Position numbers and translations under genes: made by a program
The notes under the pieces: generated by a model
Databases searched by the model: none
What the model was told of the DNA's origin: nothing
What the model saw: only the letters and a program-made list of their open reading frames with translations
Assembly (NCBI GenBank): GCA_033720735.1
Contig: JAWWBX010000166.1
Coordinates: 1-9,470, forward strand
Reading direction: 5' to 3'
DNA: 9,470 nt
From: B8-G4 sp033720735
GTDB lineage: Bacteria > Bacteroidota > Bacteroidia > Chitinophagales > Saprospiraceae
Shown here: positions 1 through 5,685 of the stretch, in pieces
Position numbering within the stretch: the stretch's first letter is position 1
How the letters are laid out: every line of letters begins with the position of its first letter

Positions 1-141
1 AAAGCTCTGCTGATCGGCAAAGCTGCCCTCCAGTCCCGGTATATCCACCAACACATCGTCGCTGTACAGCGGGTGGAAGGTGAAGATGCAGGAAGAGAAT
101 GCGGTGATCACCGCGACCCCAAGAACAATACGCCATTTCAT
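1..141 (-). CDS. Putative lipoprotein, N-terminal part only (runs off left edge)
   Basis: The minus strand opens with ATG at 141-139 and stays open to base 1, giving the first 47 residues of a protein that continues outside the window. The start MKWRIVLGVAVITAF is a lipoprotein-type signal: a short basic n-region, a hydrophobic core, then FSSC with Cys18 as the likely lipidated residue. The -3 residue is Phe, a little off the usual lipobox consensus. After the Cys comes FTFHPLYSDDVLVDIPGLEG, which resembles the 'HPLY..D.LV..P.L.G.W' opening of small uncharacterised lipoproteins that I associate with Bacteroidota; this is recognition by eye. It is divergent from the HtrA-like gene, across a 176-base spacer. 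No function can be given. Confidence is good that this is a real lipoprotein gene and low for any family. Confidence 0.72.
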   Translation of the reverse strand, partial: MKWRIVLGVAVITAFSSCIFTFHPLYSDDVLVDIPGLEGSFADQQSF

Positions 142-245
142 AGTACTTGCATTTGTTTGATCCAAAGAACGCGGGCATCGGGCTGGGGGACAAAAAAGAT
201 CGGTGAGTCCGGTGATTTAGTCGGGGAATGGGGGTGAAGGCGCTG

Positions 246-260
246 GATTTCGACGAAATC
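246..260. promoter_or_regulatory. 15-base perfect palindrome in divergent spacer (candidate operator)
   Basis: GATTTCG-A-CGAAATC is a perfect 7-base inverted repeat around one central base. It lies 57 bases upstream of the HtrA-like ATG (318) and 104 bases upstream of the lipoprotein ATG (141), between two divergent genes. Position and symmetry suit a binding site for a dimeric regulator, but this is inference from one copy. No regulator gene is visible in the window. Confidence 0.25.
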
Positions 261-317
261 GACCTGGAGGCGCGATGAATGACTGAACCGAATGCGAAGG
301 GTTGCTGTTGAGAGATC

Positions 318-1316
318 ATGATCACTTTCGCACAGCACAACGCCAACGGGCGCAGCACCAGCAAACCGGTTCAATCAGACGGACAACTCCTCGATGCCTA
401 CAGTCAGACCATCACCACGGTCGCCAGCCAGGTCAGTGATGCAGTGGTGCAGGTACAGTCTTTCGCGCAGAAGGGCCGGTCGCGCAAAGCCGCCGGATCG
501 GGCTCGGGATTTGTGATCTCTTCCGACGGGTTCATCGTAACCAACCATCATGTGATTGCCCGGGGCAATCAGTATCGTGTCATCCTGCAGGACGGACGCG
601 ACCTGTCAGCCAAGATCCTCGGCTCGGACCCGTCGACCGACCTGGCTGTGCTGCAGATCCATGCTGAAAGCCTGACCAAGCTATCATTTGCCGACTCAGA
701 GCAATTGCAGGTGGGGCAGATCGCCATCGCTGTTGGCAACCCGTTCGGCTTCCAGTCGACAGTCACCACCGGTGTGGTCAGCGCGCTGGGGCGCACCCTG
801 CGCTCCCAGAGCGGGCGACTCATCGATGATGTGATCCAGACCGACGCTGCTTTGAATCCCGGTAATTCCGGCGGACCGCTGGTTGATTCAAATGGCCATG
901 TGATCGGGGTCAACACGGCCCTTATCAGAGGTGCCCAGGGGCTGTGCTTTGCCGTAGCCTCCAACCTGGTCCAACTCATCGTCGGCAAGCTGATCATCGA
1001 CGGCAAGGTACGCCGGGCCTACATCGGAGTGGAAGGGCAGAATATCAACCTTCATCCACGTGTGGTCAAGCGCAACAAGCTGAAAGCACATGCCGGGGTC
1101 CTGGTGCGCAAGGTGGAGCCCATGGGTCCGGCCTCGCGATCTGATCTCAAACAGGGCGATGTCATCCTTGGCGTCGAAGGTGAGGAAGTGAATTCATTCG
1201 ATGCGCTGCACCGGGCGCTCGACGAAACCAGGATCGGGAAGCGGGTGCAGGTACAGGTGCTGCGCAACAATACGGTGACGACGGTCCACCTGGTACCGCA
1301 GGAGCTTGGCGACTAG
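318..1316 (+). CDS. HtrA/DegP-like trypsin-fold serine protease with one PDZ domain, no signal peptide
   Basis: A 332-residue S1C-type serine protease. The chymotrypsin-fold domain covers about residues 30-225 and carries a complete catalytic triad: His78 in TNHHVI, Asp108 in DPSTDLAVL and Ser184 in GNSGGPL, with the oxyanion-hole glycine before the Ser. A single PDZ domain follows (about 232-328; AYIGVEG, GVLVRKVEPMGPA, LKQGDVILGVEG), which in this family binds exposed C-termini or hydrophobic peptides. DegP proper has two PDZ domains and a signal peptide. Here the N-terminus is polar and has neither an export signal nor a membrane segment. ATG 318 is the first plausible start, because an in-frame TGA lies at 309-311. 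No strong Shine-Dalgarno is visible. By sequence the product should stay in the cytoplasm, a known variant of the family. It converges on the SUMF1-like gene. Confidence 0.93.
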   Translation: MITFAQHNANGRSTSKPVQSDGQLLDAYSQTITTVASQVSDAVVQVQSFAQKGRSRKAAGSGSGFVISSDGFIVTNHHVIARGNQYRVILQDGRDLSAKILGSDPSTDLAVLQIHAESLTKLSFADSEQLQVGQIAIAVGNPFGFQSTVTTGVVSALGRTLRSQSGRLIDDVIQTDAALNPGNSGGPLVDSNGHVIGVNTALIRGAQGLCFAVASNLVQLIVGKLIIDGKVRRAYIGVEGQNINLHPRVVKRNKLKAHAGVLVRKVEPMGPASRSDLKQGDVILGVEGEEVNSFDALHRALDETRIGKRVQVQVLRNNTVTTVHLVPQELGD

Positions 1317-1323
1317 CCAACCG

Positions 1324-1352
1324 CAAAACCGAAAAATTGAAAACCGAAAAAC
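1324..1352. repeat. A-rich short-period tract with CCGAAAA/TTGAAAA units
   Basis: Just after the HtrA-like stop codon, CCGAAAA (1329-1335), TTGAAAA (1337-1343) and CCGAAAA (1344-1350) follow one another at 8- and 7-base spacing. This is a degenerate tandem array of about three units. It lies in the convergent spacer and has no coding meaning in the reading frames I examined. Confidence 0.5.
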
Positions 1353-1410
1353 CGGGCAAGTGAAGTGGGCGGTCATGCCGGTCGGCCGTTGTCGGCCCTC
1401 ACTTTACCCG
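1353..1410. terminator. Imperfect hairpin between convergent genes (possible bidirectional terminator)
   Basis: CGGGCAAGTGA...GTGGGC (1353-1370) is roughly complementary to GCCCTCACTTTACCCG (1395-1410), with one mismatch and small bulges. A smaller GGCCG-TTGT-CGGCC hairpin (1384-1397) lies inside and would compete with it. There is no T-run directly after the stem on either strand, so this is not a textbook intrinsic terminator. The role is inferred from its place between the HtrA-like and SUMF1-like genes, which point at each other. Confidence 0.3.
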
Positions 1411-1430
1411 TAACTGTATCGAAGTCTCCA

Positions 1431-1493
1431 CACGAAACACGGAACGCTGAACCCGAAACCCATCAGGCATCTGGCATCTGGTATCTTGTCTAT
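1431..1493. repeat. Heptad-phased degenerate tandem tract, nine 7-base units
   Basis: Reading in steps of seven from 1431 gives CACGAAA, CACGGAA, CGCTGAA, CCCGAAA, CCCATCA, GGCATCT, GGCATCT, GGTATCT, TGTCTAT without a phase slip. The first four are variants of a C-rich unit ending in GAA or AAA. The sixth to eighth are variants of GGYATCT, and the fifth and ninth are transitional or decayed. This is a tandem array of two related heptamer classes in non-coding DNA between convergent genes. Function is unknown. Confidence 0.65.
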
Positions 1494-1556
1494 GGACCCC
1501 AGGGCGCAGTGAACGCAGAGGAACCATGACCAGGCCGTTGAAACGTAAACACCCTG

Positions 1557-2978
1557 TTACTCCGCTGTGCGCACAAACCGCCCCCCATACGCCTCGCTGC
1601 GCACCCCTCCCGACCAGGCTCCGAAACGCCGGAAGGCGATCGGGCTGTATGGATTGAAGATCGTATAGGAGCGGTCATGCCGGTAATAGCCTCCACCGCG
1701 GAAGCCAAAGCCGCCCTGCTCGTCGTTGCCCGCGGGCCAGTCTTCGACATTGGCATATCCCATGCCTGTCAGGCGTCCGTCACCATGCTGGCCGGTAAAG
1801 GCCCGGCCCTGTGCATCCCCGATAGTGATCACACGCTCCCAAACGCTGCCGGCCAGGTCCATCACCCAGTAGTATGAAGCTCCGAACAACGAGCGGGTGG
1901 CATCTGACAAATCAGATTCGTCCATGCCATTGAGCATGACCAGATCATCATCACCGTTCACTCTGCGCAGCATTTCGTGCTTTGGACCAGTACCCCACGG
2001 ATACTCCATCGCCTGTGGCTGAGCGGGGCCACGGCAGGCTTTGGTAAACTCCAACTCAGTCATCGGCCTCAAGCCGGCCCAGTCGGCATAGGCCATGGCG
2101 TCATCCCAACTGTAAAAGTTGCAAGGTCGGTCCGGACGACGCGCCGAATAGCGGTTATTCTCCCTGCTGATGGTGCCGCGAAGCTGCTCATAGTCGCGCC
2201 CACCGAAATTTGCCCGGAACTGTGTCTGGGCAGCTGAAATGCAGTTGAGGAAGTCAGCATACTGACCCTGGGACAACTCATATTTCATGCAGTAGAAGGG
2301 CTCCACCCCTTTCGGGAATGAAGCCGGGATGGGACCGGATTGATCACCCTGATACCGGAGGTCGGAGCGATAGTACAAAGCCCCGTCCGTCGCACCCACC
2401 TCGATCACCTGATCTTCGGAATTCACCCGGAAGGGACCGCGACTCTCTCCGTTGGCATCTGAGAGATACATGGCGCCGTAGTCCAGTGCCCGCGCATCAA
2501 GATCACCGAGATAAAATGCCCCCTGCGGGACATACACCATTTCGATAGCAAAGACCTGGATCGAGCCGGCACCAGGGTGTGTTCCCCGGAATGTTGCAGT
2601 ATCCACCTGCATTGTAAGGATCCCACGGATATCACCACGCCAACGCTCATCGGCATGCACGATCAGACCCAATCCGTCCGACGCGCACTGCACCGCCATT
2701 TCCGGCATGTTGTCTGTCAGCGCTCCAATCTCATTCCCAGCGGGCAGCAGGTGCATATGCCGATTCCATCCATTGTCCTGTACGAACTTGGCGAATACCC
2801 AGACCGCATCATGATTGCGGTCGTTGTGCCAGGCGTTGTCCCAGGCGATCTCGACCTGCACCGTGACCCGTCCGGATTCGTGATACATGATCGGGTTACC
2901 GACGTGTACATTGCTACCCGGCAGCATGCCGGTCAAACAGCACATTGATATGATCAGGCATTGCACTCTCCGGTACAT
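1557..2978 (-). CDS. Exported SUMF1/FGE-fold protein with extra N-terminal domain
   Basis: A 473-residue protein from ATG 2978. The frame can be extended to a TTG at 3011, but the ATG places a signal peptide at the very N-terminus (MYRR then a hydrophobic stretch to about residue 22), so I prefer it. Residues about 25-145 form a domain I cannot name (Trp-rich, AWDNAWHNDRNHDAVWVFAKF). From about 146 the formylglycine-generating-enzyme/SUMF1 fold begins: EMVYVPQGAFYLGD (146-159), VEPFYCMKYELSQGQYADF (225-243), LRPMTELEFTKACRG (303-317), DLAGSVWE (374-381) and GFRGGGYY (425-432). The C-terminus reads GGRFVR where sulfatase-activating enzymes have G-F-R-C, and the active-site cysteine pair is not apparent, so true FGE activity is unlikely. 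It begins 39 bases after the MDR gene and is probably co-transcribed. A structural, binding or non-heme-iron role in the envelope is possible but not shown. Confidence 0.88.
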   Translation of the reverse strand: MYRRVQCLIISMCCLTGMLPGSNVHVGNPIMYHESGRVTVQVEIAWDNAWHNDRNHDAVWVFAKFVQDNGWNRHMHLLPAGNEIGALTDNMPEMAVQCASDGLGLIVHADERWRGDIRGILTMQVDTATFRGTHPGAGSIQVFAIEMVYVPQGAFYLGDLDARALDYGAMYLSDANGESRGPFRVNSEDQVIEVGATDGALYYRSDLRYQGDQSGPIPASFPKGVEPFYCMKYELSQGQYADFLNCISAAQTQFRANFGGRDYEQLRGTISRENNRYSARRPDRPCNFYSWDDAMAYADWAGLRPMTELEFTKACRGPAQPQAMEYPWGTGPKHEMLRRVNGDDDLVMLNGMDESDLSDATRSLFGASYYWVMDLAGSVWERVITIGDAQGRAFTGQHGDGRLTGMGYANVEDWPAGNDEQGGFGFRGGGYYRHDRSYTIFNPYSPIAFRRFGAWSGGVRSEAYGGRFVRTAE

Positions 2979-3017
2979 CCTTTCGTGAATTTTGGTTGTG
3001 TTAAAGATCAATTTCCG

Positions 3018-4034
3018 CTATTCAACAACGACCACAACCTTGCCGACGGTCAGTCCGCTCTGTAACTTGCGGATGGCATCAGCCAGATCGGGGAACGGAT
3101 ACTGCTCACCTACCAATGGCGGCGGTAGTTGCATCTCCATCAGCGCCTGTACGATCCCGTGAAACCGCTCTACCTGCGGGTAAAGCCAGATCAGATTGAA
3201 GCCCATGACCGACTTGTTGTTACCAGGCAATTTGAGCGGGTCGATCTTGGGCCGTCTCAGGTAGCGCCAGAGCATTTTCAGCTTGTTTGGTTTGTCACCC
3301 CGGGTGGTAAAACTGGCGTTGCCGTAGATCACCATCCGACCCTGGACCGCGAGCGTCTTGAAGCCGTCCATCAGGATCTTGCCTCCAATACATTCCATGA
3401 TCACGTTGAGCGGTCTTCCGTCGAGCGCCTTGTTGAGGTCCTCCCGGAAGCGCTCGGAGCGGACGATCCAACGGTCGTATCCTTCGCGCTGCAGGACCTC
3501 AATTTTGTGTTCGTTGCCGACTGATCCGATTGTCCAGGCGCCCAGGCGCCTGGCGATGCGGTTGGCCTGAATCCCCACGCCCCCGGCAGCACTGTGGATC
3601 AGGACGTTCTCACCGGGTTGCGTACGAGCCAGCTCGACCAGACCGTAGTACGCGGTCAGAGCCTGCACCAGAAACGCTGCTCCCTCATCGAACCCCCAAT
3701 CCTGCGGGATGCTGGTCACGTACCTGGCGTCAATGTTAAGTCTGTCCACGTACGCACCAAACCGCGTGATACCCATCACCCGATCTCCCTGACGCCATTG
3801 CTCCACGTCTTCCCCCACGTCAGAAACAACGCCGGCATACTCCAGACCGGGAATGAAATCCTCGGTTGGCGCCGCCTTGTACATCCCCCAGACAGTATAC
3901 AGATCAGCAAAATTGAGACCGATAGCGCGGACCTCCACCTGCACCTCTCCCGCTTCTGGCGATGGCAGATCTTCAGTTACGAATTGCAAATTTTCAATGG
4001 TCCCGGCATTCATCCGGTAGGCACGGCGTTTCAT
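3018..4034 (-). CDS. Zinc-free MDR oxidoreductase, quinone oxidoreductase / VAT-1-like
   Basis: A 338-residue medium-chain dehydrogenase/reductase. The GroES-like N-terminal half has LPSPEAGEVQVEVRAIGLNFAD (about 23-44) and PGLEYAGVV (62-70). The Rossmann half has AAGGVG (149-154), the NADPH-binding glycine motif of quinone-oxidoreductase members. The Cys/His zinc ligands of alcohol dehydrogenases are absent; the catalytic-site position has GLNFAD, as in QOR. The later sequence (KMLWRYLRRPKIDPLKL, then SVMGFNLIWLY) recalls VAT-1-like members. The expected chemistry is NAD(P)H-dependent reduction of a quinone or enone, probably cytoplasmic; the substrate is unknown. I chose ATG 4034 because MKRRAYRM matches family starts. 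A GTG at 4094 would add 20 residues and leave 8 bases to the DUF2652 gene. It lies in the minus-strand cluster between the DUF2652 and SUMF1-like genes. Confidence 0.9.
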   Translation of the reverse strand: MKRRAYRMNAGTIENLQFVTEDLPSPEAGEVQVEVRAIGLNFADLYTVWGMYKAAPTEDFIPGLEYAGVVSDVGEDVEQWRQGDRVMGITRFGAYVDRLNIDARYVTSIPQDWGFDEGAAFLVQALTAYYGLVELARTQPGENVLIHSAAGGVGIQANRIARRLGAWTIGSVGNEHKIEVLQREGYDRWIVRSERFREDLNKALDGRPLNVIMECIGGKILMDGFKTLAVQGRMVIYGNASFTTRGDKPNKLKMLWRYLRRPKIDPLKLPGNNKSVMGFNLIWLYPQVERFHGIVQALMEMQLPPPLVGEQYPFPDLADAIRKLQSGLTVGKVVVVVE

Positions 4035-4102
4035 AGCATCAAGATAACCAAGTAAGCCGGATACCCGCCTTGACCAGGCAGGGACGGACACCACGCGATG
4101 GG

Positions 4103-4771
4103 CTAGATGGCCTGCTGCAACGGTCGCCAGAACAGATGCCTGAACGGCGTGCGCAGCTCAGCAAACACCAGTTGAAGGGTGCCGACAAGCTGTTCCCAGG
4201 CAGACTCGTCTTCTACTATGACCGGATGTGACGACTGCAACACTTCTTCGCCCAATACCAGGTAGTCGACGCGGCCAATATGCTCGAGCAGGACCGAGCC
4301 TTTACGCGCATGTTCCCCGTCATACGCGAGGATATCTGCCGCATCGCGCGTGATCAGCACATAATTGCGCGACTGAAAGCGGCCTTTGAGAAGACGGTGG
4401 ATCATGATCACGTCCAGTCCAAACAATTTCTTGCGTCCGCCCACGGTGATCGACTGGCACTCACCTACGTGCACGAAGAACTTGATGCCCAACGCATCGG
4501 AGAGCCCGTGCCGCTGCAGATAAGCCTGAAATACACCAAACGTCTTGCGGATCTGACCCAACAGCCGGCTGAAGGATGGCATGCCGGAGCGGAGATAGAA
4601 AAACACAGCATCTCCTTCGATCTCGCACAACTCCAGTCCCAGGTCATTGGAGTCGACAATGATCTGTAGCATCTCCCGGGCATGCGCGATGCCGACCTCC
4701 GGGTCGCTCTGTGCCACAAAACGGGTAAATCCACTGATGTCGGTGATGAGGAGGAGCGTTGGAGTCTTCAT
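4103..4771 (-). CDS. DUF2652 protein with class III nucleotide-cyclase-like core
   Basis: A 222-residue protein from ATG 4771. An upstream ATG at 4837 would add 22 residues with no family resemblance, and a sigma70-like promoter overlaps that extension. TLLLITDISGFTRFV (about 4-19) and LELCEIEGDAVFFY (46-59) are the DUF2652 hallmarks. They match the two metal-binding segments of class III cyclases, with Asp11 and Asp54 kept. KKLFGLDVIMIHRLLKG (about 115-131) aligns with the cyclase segment that normally reads G..VN.A.RL: the Arg is kept (126), but the transition-state Asn position is Ile122. The residue four before Asp54 is Glu50, as in guanylate rather than adenylate cyclases. Family assignment is firm. 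Catalysis is doubtful; nucleotide binding without turnover is equally possible. There is no signal peptide, so it is cytoplasmic. It lies upstream of the MDR gene in the same direction. Confidence 0.87.
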   Translation of the reverse strand: MKTPTLLLITDISGFTRFVAQSDPEVGIAHAREMLQIIVDSNDLGLELCEIEGDAVFFYLRSGMPSFSRLLGQIRKTFGVFQAYLQRHGLSDALGIKFFVHVGECQSITVGGRKKLFGLDVIMIHRLLKGRFQSRNYVLITRDAADILAYDGEHARKGSVLLEHIGRVDYLVLGEEVLQSSHPVIVEDESAWEQLVGTLQLVFAELRTPFRHLFWRPLQQAI

Positions 4772-4787
4772 TGGCAAAACGGGTATA

Positions 4788-4816
4788 TGTATAAAGACGT
4801 CAGAATGGGACTGCAA
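4788..4816 (-). promoter_or_regulatory. Sigma70-like promoter candidate for the DUF2652 gene
   Basis: On the minus strand TTGCAG (4816-4811) is followed after exactly 17 bases by TATACA (4793-4788), about 16 bases before ATG 4771. Spacing and -10 match are good by E. coli rules, and they favour ATG 4771 as the start. Primary sigma factors in Bacteroidota usually prefer TTTG/TAnnTTTG, so this match may be fortuitous. Confidence 0.3.
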
Positions 4817-4926
4817 GACGTGTGAACAACAAGTCATTCGTCGATTGATCCGACCGGTTGGTCGAAGTCCTGGAACTTCTTCACGTCACAGCGGGAGAAA
4901 AGGAGCGAATCGGTGCAGGGAGGCCG

Positions 4927-5511
4927 TCACTCCTGAACGGCAAGCAGGTCTACCGAGATGCGGACTTCATTGGCCACCAGGGGTTGATCATCTGGCGTTC
5001 TGCGATCAAAACTGACTCCGAAGTCCTGGCGGTTGATGGTCAGTTCGGCGGAAATGGCGATCGTGTTGGTGCCGTTGGGAGCCTTGAACTGCGGCACCAC
5101 CGTGATGGGGAATGAAACAGGACGCGTGTGCCCGTGGACCGTCAGTTTCCCACTCGCTATCAGTCGCTCGTTTTCGCGCGTGACACCAGTGCTCTCAAAC
5201 CGCAATTCAGGATACATCCCTGCATTCAGAAACGCAGGACTGATCACGGCAGCACGCACACTGGGGTTATCCGTACGGTAGCTGTCGACCCTGATGGCCA
5301 GCGTGCAGGCCATCAGGGACAGATCGTCGGAGTACTTCACGGTGCCACGCACCTCGTCAAACCTGCCGACGACATCCTCCATACCAAATCGCTCTTGCGA
5401 AGTATAGACCGAGGCGACGACAGCTGAGTGCCCGCCGTCTATCGAAAACGTTTGTGCCTGTGCCAGGGATGGCATCAGCAACAGAAGAAGGGTGATCAAC
5501 CTGAACATCAT
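4927..5511 (-). CDS. YceI-family secreted/periplasmic protein
   Basis: A 194-residue protein with a clear Sec signal: MMFRLIT, a run of leucines, then SLAQAQ with cleavage likely after Ala19. The mature part has the YceI lipocalin-like beta-barrel pattern: TFSIDGGHSAVVASV at its start, GRFDEVRGTVKYSDD, the SPAFLNAGMYPELRFEST block, GKLTVHGHTRPVSFPI (about 121-136) and NRQDFGVSFD near the end. YceI proteins bind long isoprenoid or amphipathic lipids in the periplasm, and the length fits the family. Two adjacent ATGs (5511, 5508) could serve as start; both give the same mature protein. It is divergent from the amidohydrolase gene and leads the minus-strand cluster. The 155-base gap to the DUF2652 gene, and a promoter candidate there, suggest it may be transcribed separately. 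The ligand is unknown. Confidence 0.92.
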   Translation of the reverse strand: MMFRLITLLLLLMPSLAQAQTFSIDGGHSAVVASVYTSQERFGMEDVVGRFDEVRGTVKYSDDLSLMACTLAIRVDSYRTDNPSVRAAVISPAFLNAGMYPELRFESTGVTRENERLIASGKLTVHGHTRPVSFPITVVPQFKAPNGTNTIAISAELTINRQDFGVSFDRRTPDDQPLVANEVRISVDLLAVQE

Positions 5512-5656
5512 GCCATGTTTCGCACCTGAAGGTAGCGATAATCATGCCGCTTCACTGGTGCAGTCGGCAATTTTTCCCAGACGGTCGATACCCCGCGCAC
5601 GGTATTCCACATCGGTGGGCACCATCCCCCATGCACGAAATCTGTAGTGAATCTAT

Positions 5657-5664
5657 TAGCTTTG
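5657..5664 (+). promoter_or_regulatory. Bacteroidota -7 promoter element TAGCTTTG upstream of amidohydrolase gene
   Basis: TAGCTTTG is an exact match to the TAnnTTTG -7 element recognised by the primary sigma factor of Bacteroidota. It sits 21 bases before ATG 5686, so transcription would begin roughly 15 bases ahead of the start codon. No convincing -33 TTTG is seen at the expected distance. The site lies inside the possible GTG-started extension (5647) and therefore argues for ATG 5686. Confidence 0.4.
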
Positions 5665-5685
5665 GGGGCATTCAAAATCTATGGT

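Noticed and set aside
314..323. GATCATGATC palindrome over the protease start codon
   Set aside because: It is ten bases long and made of common GATC/CATG tetramers; expected by chance and dictated partly by the start codon.
138..374. 78-codon minus-strand frame across the spacer before the protease
   Set aside because: It overlaps the start of the lipoprotein gene and the protease start, lacks a motif or ribosome site, and would fill the natural divergent promoter region.
569..1006. 145-codon open frame on the minus strand inside the protease gene
   Set aside because: The plus strand encodes the intact HtrA catalytic triad over the same bases, so this is a shadow frame.
1381..1397. Direct repeat GTCGGCC-GTT-GTCGGCC as a possible insertion-site duplication
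   Set aside because: Only three bases separate the copies and no mobile element lies between or around them; it is better explained as part of the hairpin region.
3594..4055. 153-codon open frame on the plus strand
   Set aside because: Antisense to the MDR gene; composition reflects the complementary codons and no family is recognisable.
4851..4879. Two small inverted repeats (CGACC-GGTT-GGTCG and GAAGT-CCTGGA-ACTTC) between yceI and the DUF2652 gene
   Set aside because: Each stem is only five base pairs with no T-run; too weak to call a terminator, though termination in this 155-base gap remains possible.
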